Below are positions 1-8,749 of a DNA stretch of 51,220 nucleotides, piece after piece; within the stretch, counting starts at the first letter, position 1; each line of letters opens with the position of its first letter. The notes under the pieces are model-generated. The model was given only the letters and a program-made list of their open reading frames with translations, did not search any database and had not been told where the DNA came from. A program made the position numbers and the translations under genes. The DNA is from Methanococcus voltae (lineage in GTDB: Archaea > AGJL01 > Methanococci > Methanococcales > Methanococcaceae): positions 1 to 51,220 of the forward strand of contig NZ_JAGGMO010000009.1 in NCBI RefSeq assembly GCF_017875395.1. Reading direction: 5' to 3'.

Positions 1-241
1 ATTAAAACAAGGATTGAAACCCATATACTCGAGCCCTTGCGTCCTCAGTCCCTGCATTGTCACAGTGGCAATTCCATTAAAACAAGGATTGAAACTAGTC
101 AATGCCTGTATTTCCACCATTAAGCACACCAGTCACAGTGGCAATTCCATTAAAACAAGGATTGAAACACTTTGAATTCTTGTTCATTGATATATATAAT
201 TTCAGTCGCAGTGGCAATTCCATTAAAACAAGGATTGAAAG
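1..241 (+). CRISPR. Trailer end of a CRISPR array (4 repeats, first one cut by the window edge)
   Basis: A 37-nt repeat beginning GTCACAGTGG and ending GGATTGAAAC occurs at 59-95 and 132-168. Its last 20 nt are at 1-20, and a degenerate copy lies at 205-241 (A to G at its 4th base, final C to G). Spacers are 21-58 (38 nt, about 55% GC, far above the local DNA, so probably foreign), 96-131 and 169-204 (36 nt each). The ATTGAAAC end is the usual 8-nt crRNA tag of archaeal type I/III repeats, so crRNA would read on the plus strand, the leader lies to the left outside the window, and the degenerate copy marks the trailer. No cas gene is present. A 24-nt relic of the repeat recurs at 520-543. Confidence 0.93.
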
Positions 242-761
242 CCCAACTGCCTCTGGGCGATTGGCATTTACTCAAATCGGAGATTTGATATTTTTTTACA
301 TTTCAAGTCCATCAAAGGATTTTATGAACGAAGTGAATAAAAGGGTTTGGTTGAAAGCCCAACTGCCTTTAAATAAATCTTTCAGATTTATAGCTCGCCA
401 ACTACGTTGTCGATGGGCGGACGGCTTCATGTCAAATCGGAGATTTGATATTTTTATTTTCTTATTAAATTCCCATCAAAGGATTTTTACGAGTGAAACG
501 AGTAAAAAGGGTTTGGGATATTCCATTAAAACAAGGATTGAAAGCCCAACTGCCTTAGGGCGGACGGCTTCATGTCAAATCGGAGATTTGATATTTTTTT
601 ACATTTCAAGTCCATCAAAGGATTTTATGAACGAAGTGAATAAAAGGGTTTGGTTGAAAGCCCAACTGCCTTTAAATAAATCTTTCAGATTTATAGCTCG
701 CCAACTACGTTGTCGATGGGCGGACGGCTTCATGTCAAATCGTAGATTTGATATTTTTATT
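217..761 (+). repeat. Segmental duplication (about 242 bp, 303-bp offset) of CRISPR-repeat end plus hairpin tract
   Basis: Bases 217-458 recur at 520-761. From 272/575 onward the copies are almost identical over about 187 bp (one difference, in a hairpin loop, at 440/743); the 30 bp before that are diverged. Each copy starts with the 3' part of the CRISPR repeat followed by GCCCAACTGCC; the string TTGAAAGCCCAACTGCC occurs four times (about 235, 352, 538, 655). The unit holds short hairpins with 3-nt loops: TCAAATC/GATTTGA (loop GGA or GTA), ATAAATCT/AGATTTAT (loop TTC), and TCGCCAAC/GTTGTCGA with one mismatch (loop TAC). An open reading frame spanning 102-830 here is only a translation of these repeats. 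Confidence 0.85.
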
Positions 762-1163
762 ACATTTCAAGTCCGTCATCTTAAAAATCTTAGATTTTTG
801 AGATACCTAAAATCTATGATTTTAGTGTAAAGGATTTTTACGAGTGAAACGAGTAAAAATGGTTTGTTTTATGAGCATAGCGAATAAAATGGTTTAGAGT
901 GAAACGAGTAAAAAGGGTTCGATAGAAATTTCAAGTTTTATTTTATCAAATTATGCCTATTCGTAATAATTTCAGAAATCTTTTCTGAATAGATTCTGCT
1001 TCAATCTATATTTTAACTCTCAACTTATTTTTCTAAATTTTGGTTTTTTATTGATTTATATACGATTGATAACCCTAAAATCATTTGATGTCTTAATATT
1101 CATCTATTTTATGGAGTTTTGAAATATCCTTTTTTTAAAAAAAGTAAAAAAGTAAGTAATATA
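762..1163 (+). repeat. Hairpin-module array downstream of the CRISPR trailer; remainder empty
   Basis: From 775 to 920 this tract carries a diverged copy of the element found at 17343-17464. It has a hairpin around 780-802 (CTTAAAAATC/GATTTTTGAG, loop TTA), a perfect 8-bp hairpin CTAAAATC/GATTTTAG (loop TAT), then hairpins at 829-865 and 867-889 with tandem GA/GA internal mismatches, and a partial one at 892-920. From 921 to 1163 I see no gene, only AT-rich DNA with a T-run/A-run pair (about 1129-1144) next to the 3' end of the P1 gene, plausibly its transcription termination area. Confidence 0.75.
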
Positions 1164-4100
1164 TTATTCAACCACCCTAAATCCATCAGCAGTCCACTCA
1201 ACGATAATAGGTTCTTCAGGAAGTTCTGTAAGAGTTTCAAAGTATTTTAAAGCAGCTTCAGTTCCTAATCTATCGGAACCAGCTATATATATCAACTTAT
1301 AATTCTGAATTACAGTTGAAGAGCCTGAAGGTATTGAAATAACTTGTATAATTCCTCTATTTTCCCCAGGATTATCATTAGTTACAGGGATAGAGAATCT
1401 ATCATTATATTGGTTAGCTATTCTGTTAGCTATTGGCCCACCTACGATAATTGTATCTCCATCTATTTCAGTATCGTCTGAATGTATATTTTCTTTTAAG
1501 TTTTCAGCTAACTGTTTATCGAAGCTACTTCCGTAAACTACGTTTGAATCTGAAACTGTCCTTCTTAAAGACTTAGAATCGATACTAGTGGAAGCATCTA
1601 TTGTTCTATGTCTATTATTGTTATTTGAAGGTACGTGAGTATCTATTGTAAATGTTGTAGTTGTTGAATTACTGTTGTTAGCATTATCGGTAGATGTAAC
1701 GTTTAATAGATATGTTCCATCGTTTAATGTTTTTTCCGCTACGTAGTAATCTCCTGTTTTAGTTAATGTAACGTTTTCATTAATATTTCCATTAGTTATG
1801 TTTGCTTTTACTTCTTTAACTTTAGATCCAGAATCTAAAGAGCTAACGTTTATTAAGAATTTATTAGTTTTTAAAGTTCCTGTTGGTGTGTTTATTGATA
1901 CGTTTGGAGCTGTTGTATCAACTATAAATGTAGTTGTTGAGGATATTGCTTTATTATTTAACGTATCTATTGCATAGATTGTTAAATTGTAATTATTATC
2001 TGATAATGTTTTATCTATAATGTAGTAACCATCAGTTAATGTTAAAGTATTATTTTCTCCATTTATGTTTGCCTTTACTTCTTTAATTCCAGTTTTATCA
2101 ATTACTGTTGCATTTATTGTAATATCGGATTCATTTTGAATTCCAATTGGAGAGTTTAATGTGATTGTTGGGGCAGATGAATCCAAGGTAAAGTTTATTA
2201 CTTTGGTTTTATTGTAGTTACCTGCTTTATCGTAAGCAGTTATTACATAAGTATAATTACCACTAGACAATGAATTAATTGCAGATGTACTGTATATGTT
2301 TCCACCAATGTCATTCATTGTGTAATTATTTTCATTTAATTCAACGGTAACGTTTTTAACTTCCCTATTATCAGTTACTGTTGCATTTATTGTAAATCCT
2401 GTGTTTACAATTGTTCTGTTTGGTTTTTCATTTGTTATTACAGGTTTAGTTAAATCAATTATAATTTCATTTGGCTGAGTTTTATTTATATTTCCTAAAT
2501 TATTCGTTGCATAGATGGTTATATTGTAATCACCTTCTGCTAACGTATTAGTATTTCCAATATAATTGTCAGTATCTTTTGATAAAGTTACGTTTTTATT
2601 TACAGCACTAGATTTTATATTTGCCTTTACTTCTTTTATCCCGTAAGTATCGGTTACAGTTGCATTTATTTCAATATCTGATTTATTATATATTGAATTA
2701 TTTGTAGGTTCTGCTATTTCCATAACCGGTTTAGTTTCATCCACTATGAAGGTAGATTCGTTTGTATAGGTATTTTTATACAAATCTGTTGCAGTTACTT
2801 TTAATGTATAAGTACCTGCTTCCAAATTACTTATTAATTTAGTGTGTAAGTTTTCATTGTGCAAATCTTCAGTTAAATCATATTTAAATGTCTCAGTACC
2901 TTTTGTTAATGAAATATTAACAGTTGATTTTTCATTAACTGTTACTTGAATATTTGTTGCGATTCCCACTGTTGAACTATCTGTTGGTTTAACTGTAATT
3001 ATCTTTGGAGCAGTTGTATCAACTGCGAATATTACTTCATCAGTTACGTTTTTATTTCCTACAGTATCTTCCGCATAAACTTTTATAACATATTTGTTAT
3101 CTGCGAAGTTTCTACTTAATGTGTAGTAATTATCTGTTTTACTTAAAGTTACATTAGTTCCATTTATGTTCGCTATTACTTCTTTTATTGCACTTGAATC
3201 GTTTGCAGTTGCATTTATTACAATATCGCTTATATTGTAGATTTTATTGTTTATAGGAGTGTTTATTGATACGTTTGGAGCTGTTGTATCTACTATAAAG
3301 CTAATAACTTTCTCATCACTATTTCCTGCAGTATCTTTAACGGATATATTTATATTGTGTAACCCTTCTTTCAATCCACTAGCAGTTCCTGTATATGTTA
3401 AATCCGTTGGATTTACAGTCACTGTTTTTTCATCACCCGTTCCTCTATCGATAATTACTGTAGAACTTGAAACTGATTCGTTTACTGTAAAGTTTACTTT
3501 AACTTCACTCAAATTGTAGATTTTATTGTTTACTGGTGAATTTACTGTTATTCCAGGTTTAGTTGTATCAACTGAGAATATTATTTCATCGGTTACGTTT
3601 TTATTTCCGGCATTATCTTCGGCATAAACCTTTAAACCATGTTTACCATCGGATAACGTTTTACTTACTATGTAATAGTCATTATCTTTATTCATTGTAT
3701 AGTTAGTTCCGTTTATGATTGCTTTTACTTCTTTTATTCCATATGTATCATTTACAGTTGCATTTATCAACATATAATTTTTAGAATATGTTTTATTATT
3801 TATTGGAGTGTTTAATGATACATTTGGCTTGGTTGTATCAACCATAAATGTTATTTCATTTACATTTTTAATACCTAAATTATCTTCAGCGTAAACCTTT
3901 AAACTATGTTTACCATCGGATAACGTTTTGCTTAATGTATAATAGTCACCAGTTTTGCTTAATGTTTCATTAGTTCCATTTATGTTTACCTTTACTTCTT
4001 TTATACCTATTGCATCTGTTGCATTTATATTTATTAGTATATCTCTTGTATTATAGCTAGTATTGTTTATTGGATTATTTATTATTATTTCAGGTGCTTC

Positions 4101-5216
4101 TGTATTTACAACAATCCATTGTTTTTTAACACTTCTATGCCCCAGGTTATCAAAAGCATAGAATGTTAATGAGTAATTACCATCAAGTATTCCGTTATAT
4201 CCTAAGTAGAAGTAATTAGGATACTCTGCAAGTGATACATTCCAATCATCTAGTCCGGACACTATATAATCAACACCGCTTGCATCTACTGCAGTTATAT
4301 TTACTATAAAATTCTTTACGTTTAATATTGATTTATTAGCTGGCGAATGCACTGTCATTACTGGACCTGTGGTATCCATACATTTTGGTAAATAATCAAT
4401 AAGACCTGCTTTTATCGAATGTATGTCGTCACAGAAACCATCACCATTATTATCAGGATGAGTTTCAGAGAAACCGGGTCCTGTTGAATTAAACCAGTAG
4501 TTTCCACCACCGTTCTCTTTTGTAGTATTTAAGTCATTTGTACATTGATAAGCATCAATATTATACATAGAGTTATTAAAAAAATTGTCATATATTAAAT
4601 TACCATTTGAAGATTCTAGATATGCACCATACTGATTGTTTAAATAAATACTATTATTGAATACCTCATTACCTGTACTTTGCATGGTATAAAATCCTAT
4701 ACCATTATTGCTGTATATTTCATTACTTTTTATGGTTGAATTCGTAGTATACCATAGTATTATACCATTCCAGTTATTGTGCGCGGTATTGTTTAGTATG
4801 GTATTATTTATTCCTTGTACCCTAATGCCAAATCCACAATTTGATGTAGTACTGTTGAAAACAATGCTGTCATCACATTTTTGAAGGTATATACCCTCCT
4901 CCATAAAATCTTTTACATTGAGATTTTTTATCGTAACATTTTTAAGTACTACGCCTGATTTATATACTAAAACACCTGTGCTTGCAGCACTATTTTTTCC
5001 ATCTATTGTAAGTCCTTTTCCATCTAATGTTACATTGTCACTAGTAATTACAATTATATTACCCATATTGTGGGATATACTGTTATTTAAATAATACTTT
5101 CCCGGCGTATCTATCGTATCGGGTCCAGATATCGGCGTATCTGCATATGTAGTATTGATTGCTAACATTGTCACCATTAGTACCATAAAAAATGCTATTT
5201 TGTAGTTTTTTTTCAT
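1164..5216 (-). CDS. P1: secreted beta-helix plus Ig-like repeat surface protein with S-layer-like C-terminal domain
   Basis: A 1350-residue protein whose start is set by GGAGG five bases before the ATG at 5216; an upstream in-frame ATG at 5228 overlaps that site. A signal peptide (about residues 1-25, ending TYA before DT) leads into an Asn-rich NosD/PbH1 beta-helix to about 240. A GGGNYW motif and an acidic DNNGDGFCDD loop follow at about 240-280. Then come about ten Ig-like repeats of 85-90 residues, each opening like TTKPNV or TTAPNV and holding motifs such as IKEVKANING and YAEDN. The last 140 residues are the C-terminal domain shared with P2-P5, resembling archaeal S-layer C-terminal domains (GGPIANRIAN, YIAGSDRLGTEAAL). 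N-x-S/T sequons are abundant. It is probably extracellular, glycosylated and attached to the S-layer; its ligand is unknown. It is the only family member with Ig repeats. Confidence 0.88.
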   Translation of the reverse strand: MKKNYKIAFFMVLMVTMLAINTTYADTPISGPDTIDTPGKYYLNNSISHNMGNIIVITSDNVTLDGKGLTIDGKNSAASTGVLVYKSGVVLKNVTIKNLNVKDFMEEGIYLQKCDDSIVFNSTTSNCGFGIRVQGINNTILNNTAHNNWNGIILWYTTNSTIKSNEIYSNNGIGFYTMQSTGNEVFNNSIYLNNQYGAYLESSNGNLIYDNFFNNSMYNIDAYQCTNDLNTTKENGGGNYWFNSTGPGFSETHPDNNGDGFCDDIHSIKAGLIDYLPKCMDTTGPVMTVHSPANKSILNVKNFIVNITAVDASGVDYIVSGLDDWNVSLAEYPNYFYLGYNGILDGNYSLTFYAFDNLGHRSVKKQWIVVNTEAPEIIINNPINNTSYNTRDILININATDAIGIKEVKVNINGTNETLSKTGDYYTLSKTLSDGKHSLKVYAEDNLGIKNVNEITFMVDTTKPNVSLNTPINNKTYSKNYMLINATVNDTYGIKEVKAIINGTNYTMNKDNDYYIVSKTLSDGKHGLKVYAEDNAGNKNVTDEIIFSVDTTKPGITVNSPVNNKIYNLSEVKVNFTVNESVSSSTVIIDRGTGDEKTVTVNPTDLTYTGTASGLKEGLHNINISVKDTAGNSDEKVISFIVDTTAPNVSINTPINNKIYNISDIVINATANDSSAIKEVIANINGTNVTLSKTDNYYTLSRNFADNKYVIKVYAEDTVGNKNVTDEVIFAVDTTAPKIITVKPTDSSTVGIATNIQVTVNEKSTVNISLTKGTETFKYDLTEDLHNENLHTKLISNLEAGTYTLKVTATDLYKNTYTNESTFIVDETKPVMEIAEPTNNSIYNKSDIEINATVTDTYGIKEVKANIKSSAVNKNVTLSKDTDNYIGNTNTLAEGDYNITIYATNNLGNINKTQPNEIIIDLTKPVITNEKPNRTIVNTGFTINATVTDNREVKNVTVELNENNYTMNDIGGNIYSTSAINSLSSGNYTYVITAYDKAGNYNKTKVINFTLDSSAPTITLNSPIGIQNESDITINATVIDKTGIKEVKANINGENNTLTLTDGYYIIDKTLSDNNYNLTIYAIDTLNNKAISSTTTFIVDTTAPNVSINTPTGTLKTNKFLINVSSLDSGSKVKEVKANITNGNINENVTLTKTGDYYVAEKTLNDGTYLLNVTSTDNANNSNSTTTTFTIDTHVPSNNNNRHRTIDASTSIDSKSLRRTVSDSNVVYGSSFDKQLAENLKENIHSDDTEIDGDTIIVGGPIANRIANQYNDRFSIPVTNDNPGENRGIIQVISIPSGSSTVIQNYKLIYIAGSDRLGTEAALKYFETLTELPEEPIIVEWTADGFRVVE

Positions 5217-5261
5217 ATTATCCTCCATTATATTTTACATAATTATTTATTTTTTTAATTG

Positions 5262-5284
5262 AATATATAATTATTTATTTAAAT
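5262..5284 (-). promoter_or_regulatory. Shared 23-bp upstream box of P1
   Basis: Read on the minus strand it starts ATTTAAATAAATAATTAT and begins 68 nt before the P1 ATG. Near-identical 23-mers lie upstream of P2 (8248-8270), P4 (14721-14743) and P5 (18282-18304). The region around the P1 and P5 boxes is alike down to GGAGGATAATATG. It may contain the TATA element or a regulator site; which of these cannot be told from sequence. Confidence 0.55.
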
Positions 5285-5386
5285 TGGGCATATTATAATA
5301 TTAAATAACTTTAAAACAGTAATATATATTAAAAAAAAGATGAATAAGAGGAATGAAATAAATTTATAAGTTGATAATTAGGAATA

Positions 5387-5644
5387 TTAATCATTTTTTG
5401 GTAAAATAATATATGTATAGCCGTCTTCTTTTTTAACAAATTCACATTTGTCTAAATCTACGTTTTCGTTAAATAATTCCTTTATTTCAGATTTAATCAT
5501 TTCTAAAATTTCTTTATTTGAAATTGGTTCATCAATATCTACATCCATATGTACTATTAAAGAATCTTTTTCTTTATTATTTTCAAAAGGTATAATTTCA
5601 AAAGTTCCATATTCATTTCTGAATTTATATAGTATGTTTTCCAT
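5387..5644 (-). CDS. Small hypothetical protein (85 aa)
   Basis: This small acidic soluble protein has a GAGGTG ribosome-binding site spaced correctly for the ATG at 5644; an upstream TTG at 5647 is less likely. It starts MENILYKFRNEYGTFEIIPF and has a lysine/glutamate-rich middle (ISNKEILEMIKSEIKELF, probably a helix) flanked by beta-like segments (SLIVHMDVDID and YTYIILP). There is no signal peptide or membrane segment, and I do not recognise a family. It lies alone between P1 and P2 on the same strand. The clear ribosome-binding site and coding-like composition support a real gene. Confidence 0.7.
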   Translation of the reverse strand: MENILYKFRNEYGTFEIIPFENNKEKDSLIVHMDVDIDEPISNKEILEMIKSEIKELFNENVDLDKCEFVKKEDGYTYIILPKND

Positions 5645-5799
5645 CAATTCACCTCGAAACCTATAATAATAAATTTTTATTTAAAGCTTTATATACCTTA
5701 ATAATTTTTAAATAGTGAAAAATAGTACTAAAATAAAATAGTAAACTGAGGTATACTTGATAAACTAAAATAAAAAAATAAAAAAAAGTAAGTAGTATA

Positions 5800-5817
5800 T
5801 TATTCGACTACTCTAAA
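5800..5817 (-). pseudogene. Relic of a second P-family C-terminus (FRVVE-stop)
   Basis: On the minus strand this reads TTT AGA GTA GTC GAA TAA, encoding FRVVE and a stop, the tail of P1 (which ends in FRVVE). The bases beyond it (5787-5799) match the P1 3' flank at 1148-1163 with few differences. It lies behind the P2 gene, which already ends in its own tail plus hairpin, so it looks like a recombination scar joining two paralogous 3' ends. Confidence 0.6.
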
Positions 5818-5830
5818 CGAAACTTTTGAA

Positions 5831-5952
5831 AAAAGCTTCACTCCAAACCATTTTATTCACTTCGTTCATAAAATCCTTTACACTAAAATCATAGATTTTA
5901 GGTATTTTAAAAACCGTAGGTTTTTAAGATGATGGATATATTTTGTATTTTT
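5831..5952 (-). mobile_element. 122-bp hairpin element inserted behind P2
   Basis: As far as I could compare by eye, this is identical, in reverse orientation, to 17343-17464 behind P4. It is bracketed by a 10-bp near-repeat (minus strand TGAAACTTTT at 5953-5962 and TGAAGCTTTT at 5831-5840) where P3 and P5 have one uninterrupted copy, so empty and filled sites can be compared. It encodes no protein and contains three hairpins with 3-nt loops. It resembles a MITE- or REP-like non-autonomous element; no transposase is in the window. Confidence 0.7.
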
Positions 5953-5970
5953 AAAAGTTTCATCAAAAGG

Positions 5971-8202
5971 TTAGTTAACTACTTTATAACCAGAACTAGT
6001 CCGCCCTACAACAATAGGTTCAGTAGGTAACTCTGTAAGAGTTTCAAAGTATTTTAAAGCAGCTTCAGTTCCTAATCTATCGGAACCAGCTATATATATC
6101 AACTTATAATTCTGTATTACAGTTGAAGAGCCTGAAGGAATACTTATAACTTGTATAATTCCTCTATTTTCTCCAGGATTATCATTAGTTACAGGGATAG
6201 AGAATCTATCATTATATTGGTTAGCTATTCTATTAGATCTAGGCCCTCCGATAATAATGGTATCTCCATCTATTTCAGTATCGTCTGAATGTATATTTTC
6301 TTTTAATTCTTTTGCTAACTGTTTATCGAAGCTACTTCCGTAAACTACGTTTGAATTTGAAACTGTCCTTCTTAATGAGCTTGATTCTATGCTTGGTGAA
6401 TCATCTATTGGTTTACGTTTGTTATTATCGTTATTGTTACTATTTGTTGGCTCTGACCCTAGTACAGAGGTTGATTTTCCACGATATATCGGTAAATAGT
6501 CTACGTTTCTTTTTGAAATATTGTATGGTTCATCACAGAAACCGTCTTTATCTAAATCTGCATGAGTTTCAGAGAAACCCGTCCCTTTTGGAGTTATCCA
6601 GGTGTTTCCCCCACCTTTCTCTTTGGTAGTGTTCCAATAATTTAGCCCATATCCCATATGTACATTTTTTACATTGTTAAATACATTTTTTACAATATAA
6701 TTATTATGGGAATTCGATAAAAAGACACCTGTATCCTTGTTTAAACTTATTGTATTATTTATTATTTGATTATTATTAGACAAATCTTCTATGTAAATAC
6801 CATTTACTATGTTTAAACTTATTGTATTATTTATTACAGGATTACTTTGTGACTTATATATGTGAATACCATATCTAAGGTTTGAATGTACAGTATTCGT
6901 TATAACGGTATTATTTTTAGAATGCGATAAATAAATACCACTGTTCTTGTTTGAATTTACAGTATTATTGGTAATTGTGCTATTTTGAGAATACCCCATA
7001 TAAATACCACTGTTCTTGTTTGAATTTGCAGTATTATTGGTAATTGTGCTATTTTGAGAATTTTCTATATATAGGCCATAACTGTTTGAATTTACAGTAT
7101 TATTGGTAAAATTACAGTTTGTACTGTACTGTGCGGTTATTCCAAAATTTGCACCTGATATATTTAAATTCTCGACAAGCATATTTGAACAGTTCATAAG
7201 TATTACTTGCCCAGCGTCTTCGGGAACTTTTCCAGTATTGTTATTTTTGTAATAGTAAATTGGTCTACCGTTCATCGTGTTATTTTTGATTGTATGCGTA
7301 TTTGTACCACCAATGCGGTCGTATGTATTTCCCACCCTAATTCCACGGATATCTAACGAATTATTGACGAGAATACAGCCATGTGAAGAATAATCTATCA
7401 CAATATCATTAATACTATTTGAATTTGCAGTATTATTTTTAATAGTATTATTCTTGGAATTATCTATATACATACCATTTTTGTTTGAATTTATTCTGTT
7501 ATTTATAATGGGGGTATTTGGGGAATTAAATATGTGTATACCACATTCGCTTGAATCTGCAGTATTATTTACAAAGAAGCTGTTCGGAGAGCTCCATAGT
7601 GTAATGCCATAATTGCTTGAACTTACAGTATTATTTATAATAGTGCTGTTTGGAGATTTTTCCAAATGAATACAAGCATCTCCCCTCGAACTTACAGTAT
7701 TATCTATAACAGAGGAATTGGGACAATTATAAGTATAAATATCCCGTGTTATGCCTGAACTTACGGTATTATTTATAATAGTGCTGTTTGGGCAGTCTAT
7801 TAAATGGATATTATAATCACCATTTGACTTTAGATTATTATTTATAATGGATATGTTAGTTACATTAATCATATGGATACCCATATGGTATCCAGATATA
7901 TTCGTATTTTTTATTGTAATGTTTTTTAAATTTTGTCCATAAATACCCCGTGCTAAACCATTATTGGAAATTAAAGGAGCGGCTCTACCTATAATTGTTA
8001 CATCATCAGATTTAATTACGATGGCATCGTACTGGGTAGTTGGTAGGGTATGGTCAATGTAATAAATCCCTGGTCCGCATATCGTACGTCCAGCTGGTTC
8101 ATAACCTACGTTAGTGGTTTCATATTCTGCATAAACTGTATTTATGGATAATATCGCTATTATCAATAGTATAAAAAATATTAGATTATTATTTAGTTTC
8201 AT
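5971..8202 (-). CDS. P2: secreted Asn-rich beta-helix surface protein with S-layer-like C-terminal domain
   Basis: A 743-residue protein with AAGGGGT upstream of the ATG. The signal peptide (about 1-25, ending VYA) is followed by NosD/PbH1 beta-helix repeats of about 23 residues (recurring NSTIINNTVSS units). The family insert GRPIYYYKNN...VPEDAGQVIL sits mid-protein and is followed by further helix turns. Near 530-570 come the GGGNTW motif and the calcium-loop-like DLDKDGFCDE. A low-complexity Asn linker leads to the common C-terminal domain, here with the alleles PSIESS, KELKEN and GGPRSN and the tail VVGRTSSGYKVVN. No membrane anchor is visible. It is probably cell-surface and glycosylated. 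Its 3' 0.4 kb is nearly identical, in inverted orientation, to that of P3. Confidence 0.88.
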   Translation of the reverse strand: MKLNNNLIFFILLIIAILSINTVYAEYETTNVGYEPAGRTICGPGIYYIDHTLPTTQYDAIVIKSDDVTIIGRAAPLISNNGLARGIYGQNLKNITIKNTNISGYHMGIHMINVTNISIINNNLKSNGDYNIHLIDCPNSTIINNTVSSGITRDIYTYNCPNSSVIDNTVSSRGDACIHLEKSPNSTIINNTVSSSNYGITLWSSPNSFFVNNTADSSECGIHIFNSPNTPIINNRINSNKNGMYIDNSKNNTIKNNTANSNSINDIVIDYSSHGCILVNNSLDIRGIRVGNTYDRIGGTNTHTIKNNTMNGRPIYYYKNNNTGKVPEDAGQVILMNCSNMLVENLNISGANFGITAQYSTNCNFTNNTVNSNSYGLYIENSQNSTITNNTANSNKNSGIYMGYSQNSTITNNTVNSNKNSGIYLSHSKNNTVITNTVHSNLRYGIHIYKSQSNPVINNTISLNIVNGIYIEDLSNNNQIINNTISLNKDTGVFLSNSHNNYIVKNVFNNVKNVHMGYGLNYWNTTKEKGGGNTWITPKGTGFSETHADLDKDGFCDEPYNISKRNVDYLPIYRGKSTSVLGSEPTNSNNNDNNKRKPIDDSPSIESSSLRRTVSNSNVVYGSSFDKQLAKELKENIHSDDTEIDGDTIIIGGPRSNRIANQYNDRFSIPVTNDNPGENRGIIQVISIPSGSSTVIQNYKLIYIAGSDRLGTEAALKYFETLTELPTEPIVVGRTSSGYKVVN

Positions 8203-8247
8203 TATTTACCCCTTAATATATTAATAAATTAGATATTTTAATTATTT

Positions 8248-8270
8248 AATAAATAATTATTTATTTAAAT
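8248..8270 (-). promoter_or_regulatory. Shared 23-bp upstream box of P2
   Basis: On the minus strand it starts ATTTAAATAAATAATTAT, identical over 18 nt to the P1 box, and begins 68 nt before the P2 ATG, the same distance as in P1. Confidence 0.55.
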
Positions 8271-8344
8271 CCCGAAGCAAACGAAAAAATTAACCTATAA
8301 AATAATAATCTAAAAATAAGTAAAAAATAAGTAAAAAAAGTAAA

Positions 8345-8656
8345 TTAGTATTTATAATTTGGATTAGGTTCAAATGAAATATTTTTAGTTTCTTTATCAA
8401 TTTTTACAAGAATTCCAAGATATTCCATTTCTTCTAAATCTTTTGAAAGCATATATTGTGCTAATTCACTACAAATTTGAAGTATTTCATTATCTATATT
8501 ATTTTGTAATTTTAACATCTTTTTCTTACTCGTAGCTTCTTCCAAATCTGCTTTAACTAACGCCATTGTCGTGTAGTTGTTTATCATTGTAGCTATTGCT
8601 AATTCTTCTTTATCTTCTTCAGTAGCTAATTTACCCAATATTTTTTTAGTTTTCAT
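8345..8656 (-). CDS. Hypothetical protein (103 aa), paralogue of the next upstream gene
   Basis: A soluble, probably helical protein preceded by GAGGAAATAAA. Its length is aligned by eye with the first 105 residues of the product of 8750-9418: both open with (K)KxLxxL followed by an acidic run and share a central ATxxxKxLxLxxxIxxE pattern and a DLEEMEY/DLEEVEF motif near residue 75. A TTA/ATT triplet run (about 8683-8705) separates the two genes. It is probably the distal gene of a fic-9418-8656 unit on the minus strand. No known domain was recognised. Confidence 0.72.
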   Translation of the reverse strand: MKTKKILGKLATEEDKEELAIATMINNYTTMALVKADLEEATSKKKMLKLQNNIDNEILQICSELAQYMLSKDLEEMEYLGILVKIDKETKNISFEPNPNYKY

Positions 8657-8749
8657 TTTATTTCCTCGGTTTATTTTGTGATTATTATTATTATTATTAT
8701 TATTGCCATTATTATTTTTTTATTTATTTTAATAACTTAGTTTATTAAG

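Noticed and set aside
102-830. 242-aa ORF over the CRISPR trailer
   Set aside because: It translates CRISPR repeats and the duplicated hairpin tract (the same peptide appears twice); no ribosome site and no protein-like composition.
917-935. GGTTCGATAG as a tRNA T-arm
   Set aside because: No acceptor stem or anticodon arm can be built around it; it belongs to the hairpin repeat tract.
8683-8712. ATT triplet run as a regulatory phase-variation tract
   Set aside because: Triplet runs are common in this AT-rich spacer DNA (also 43616-43640 within a coding Asn run); nothing ties it to expression.
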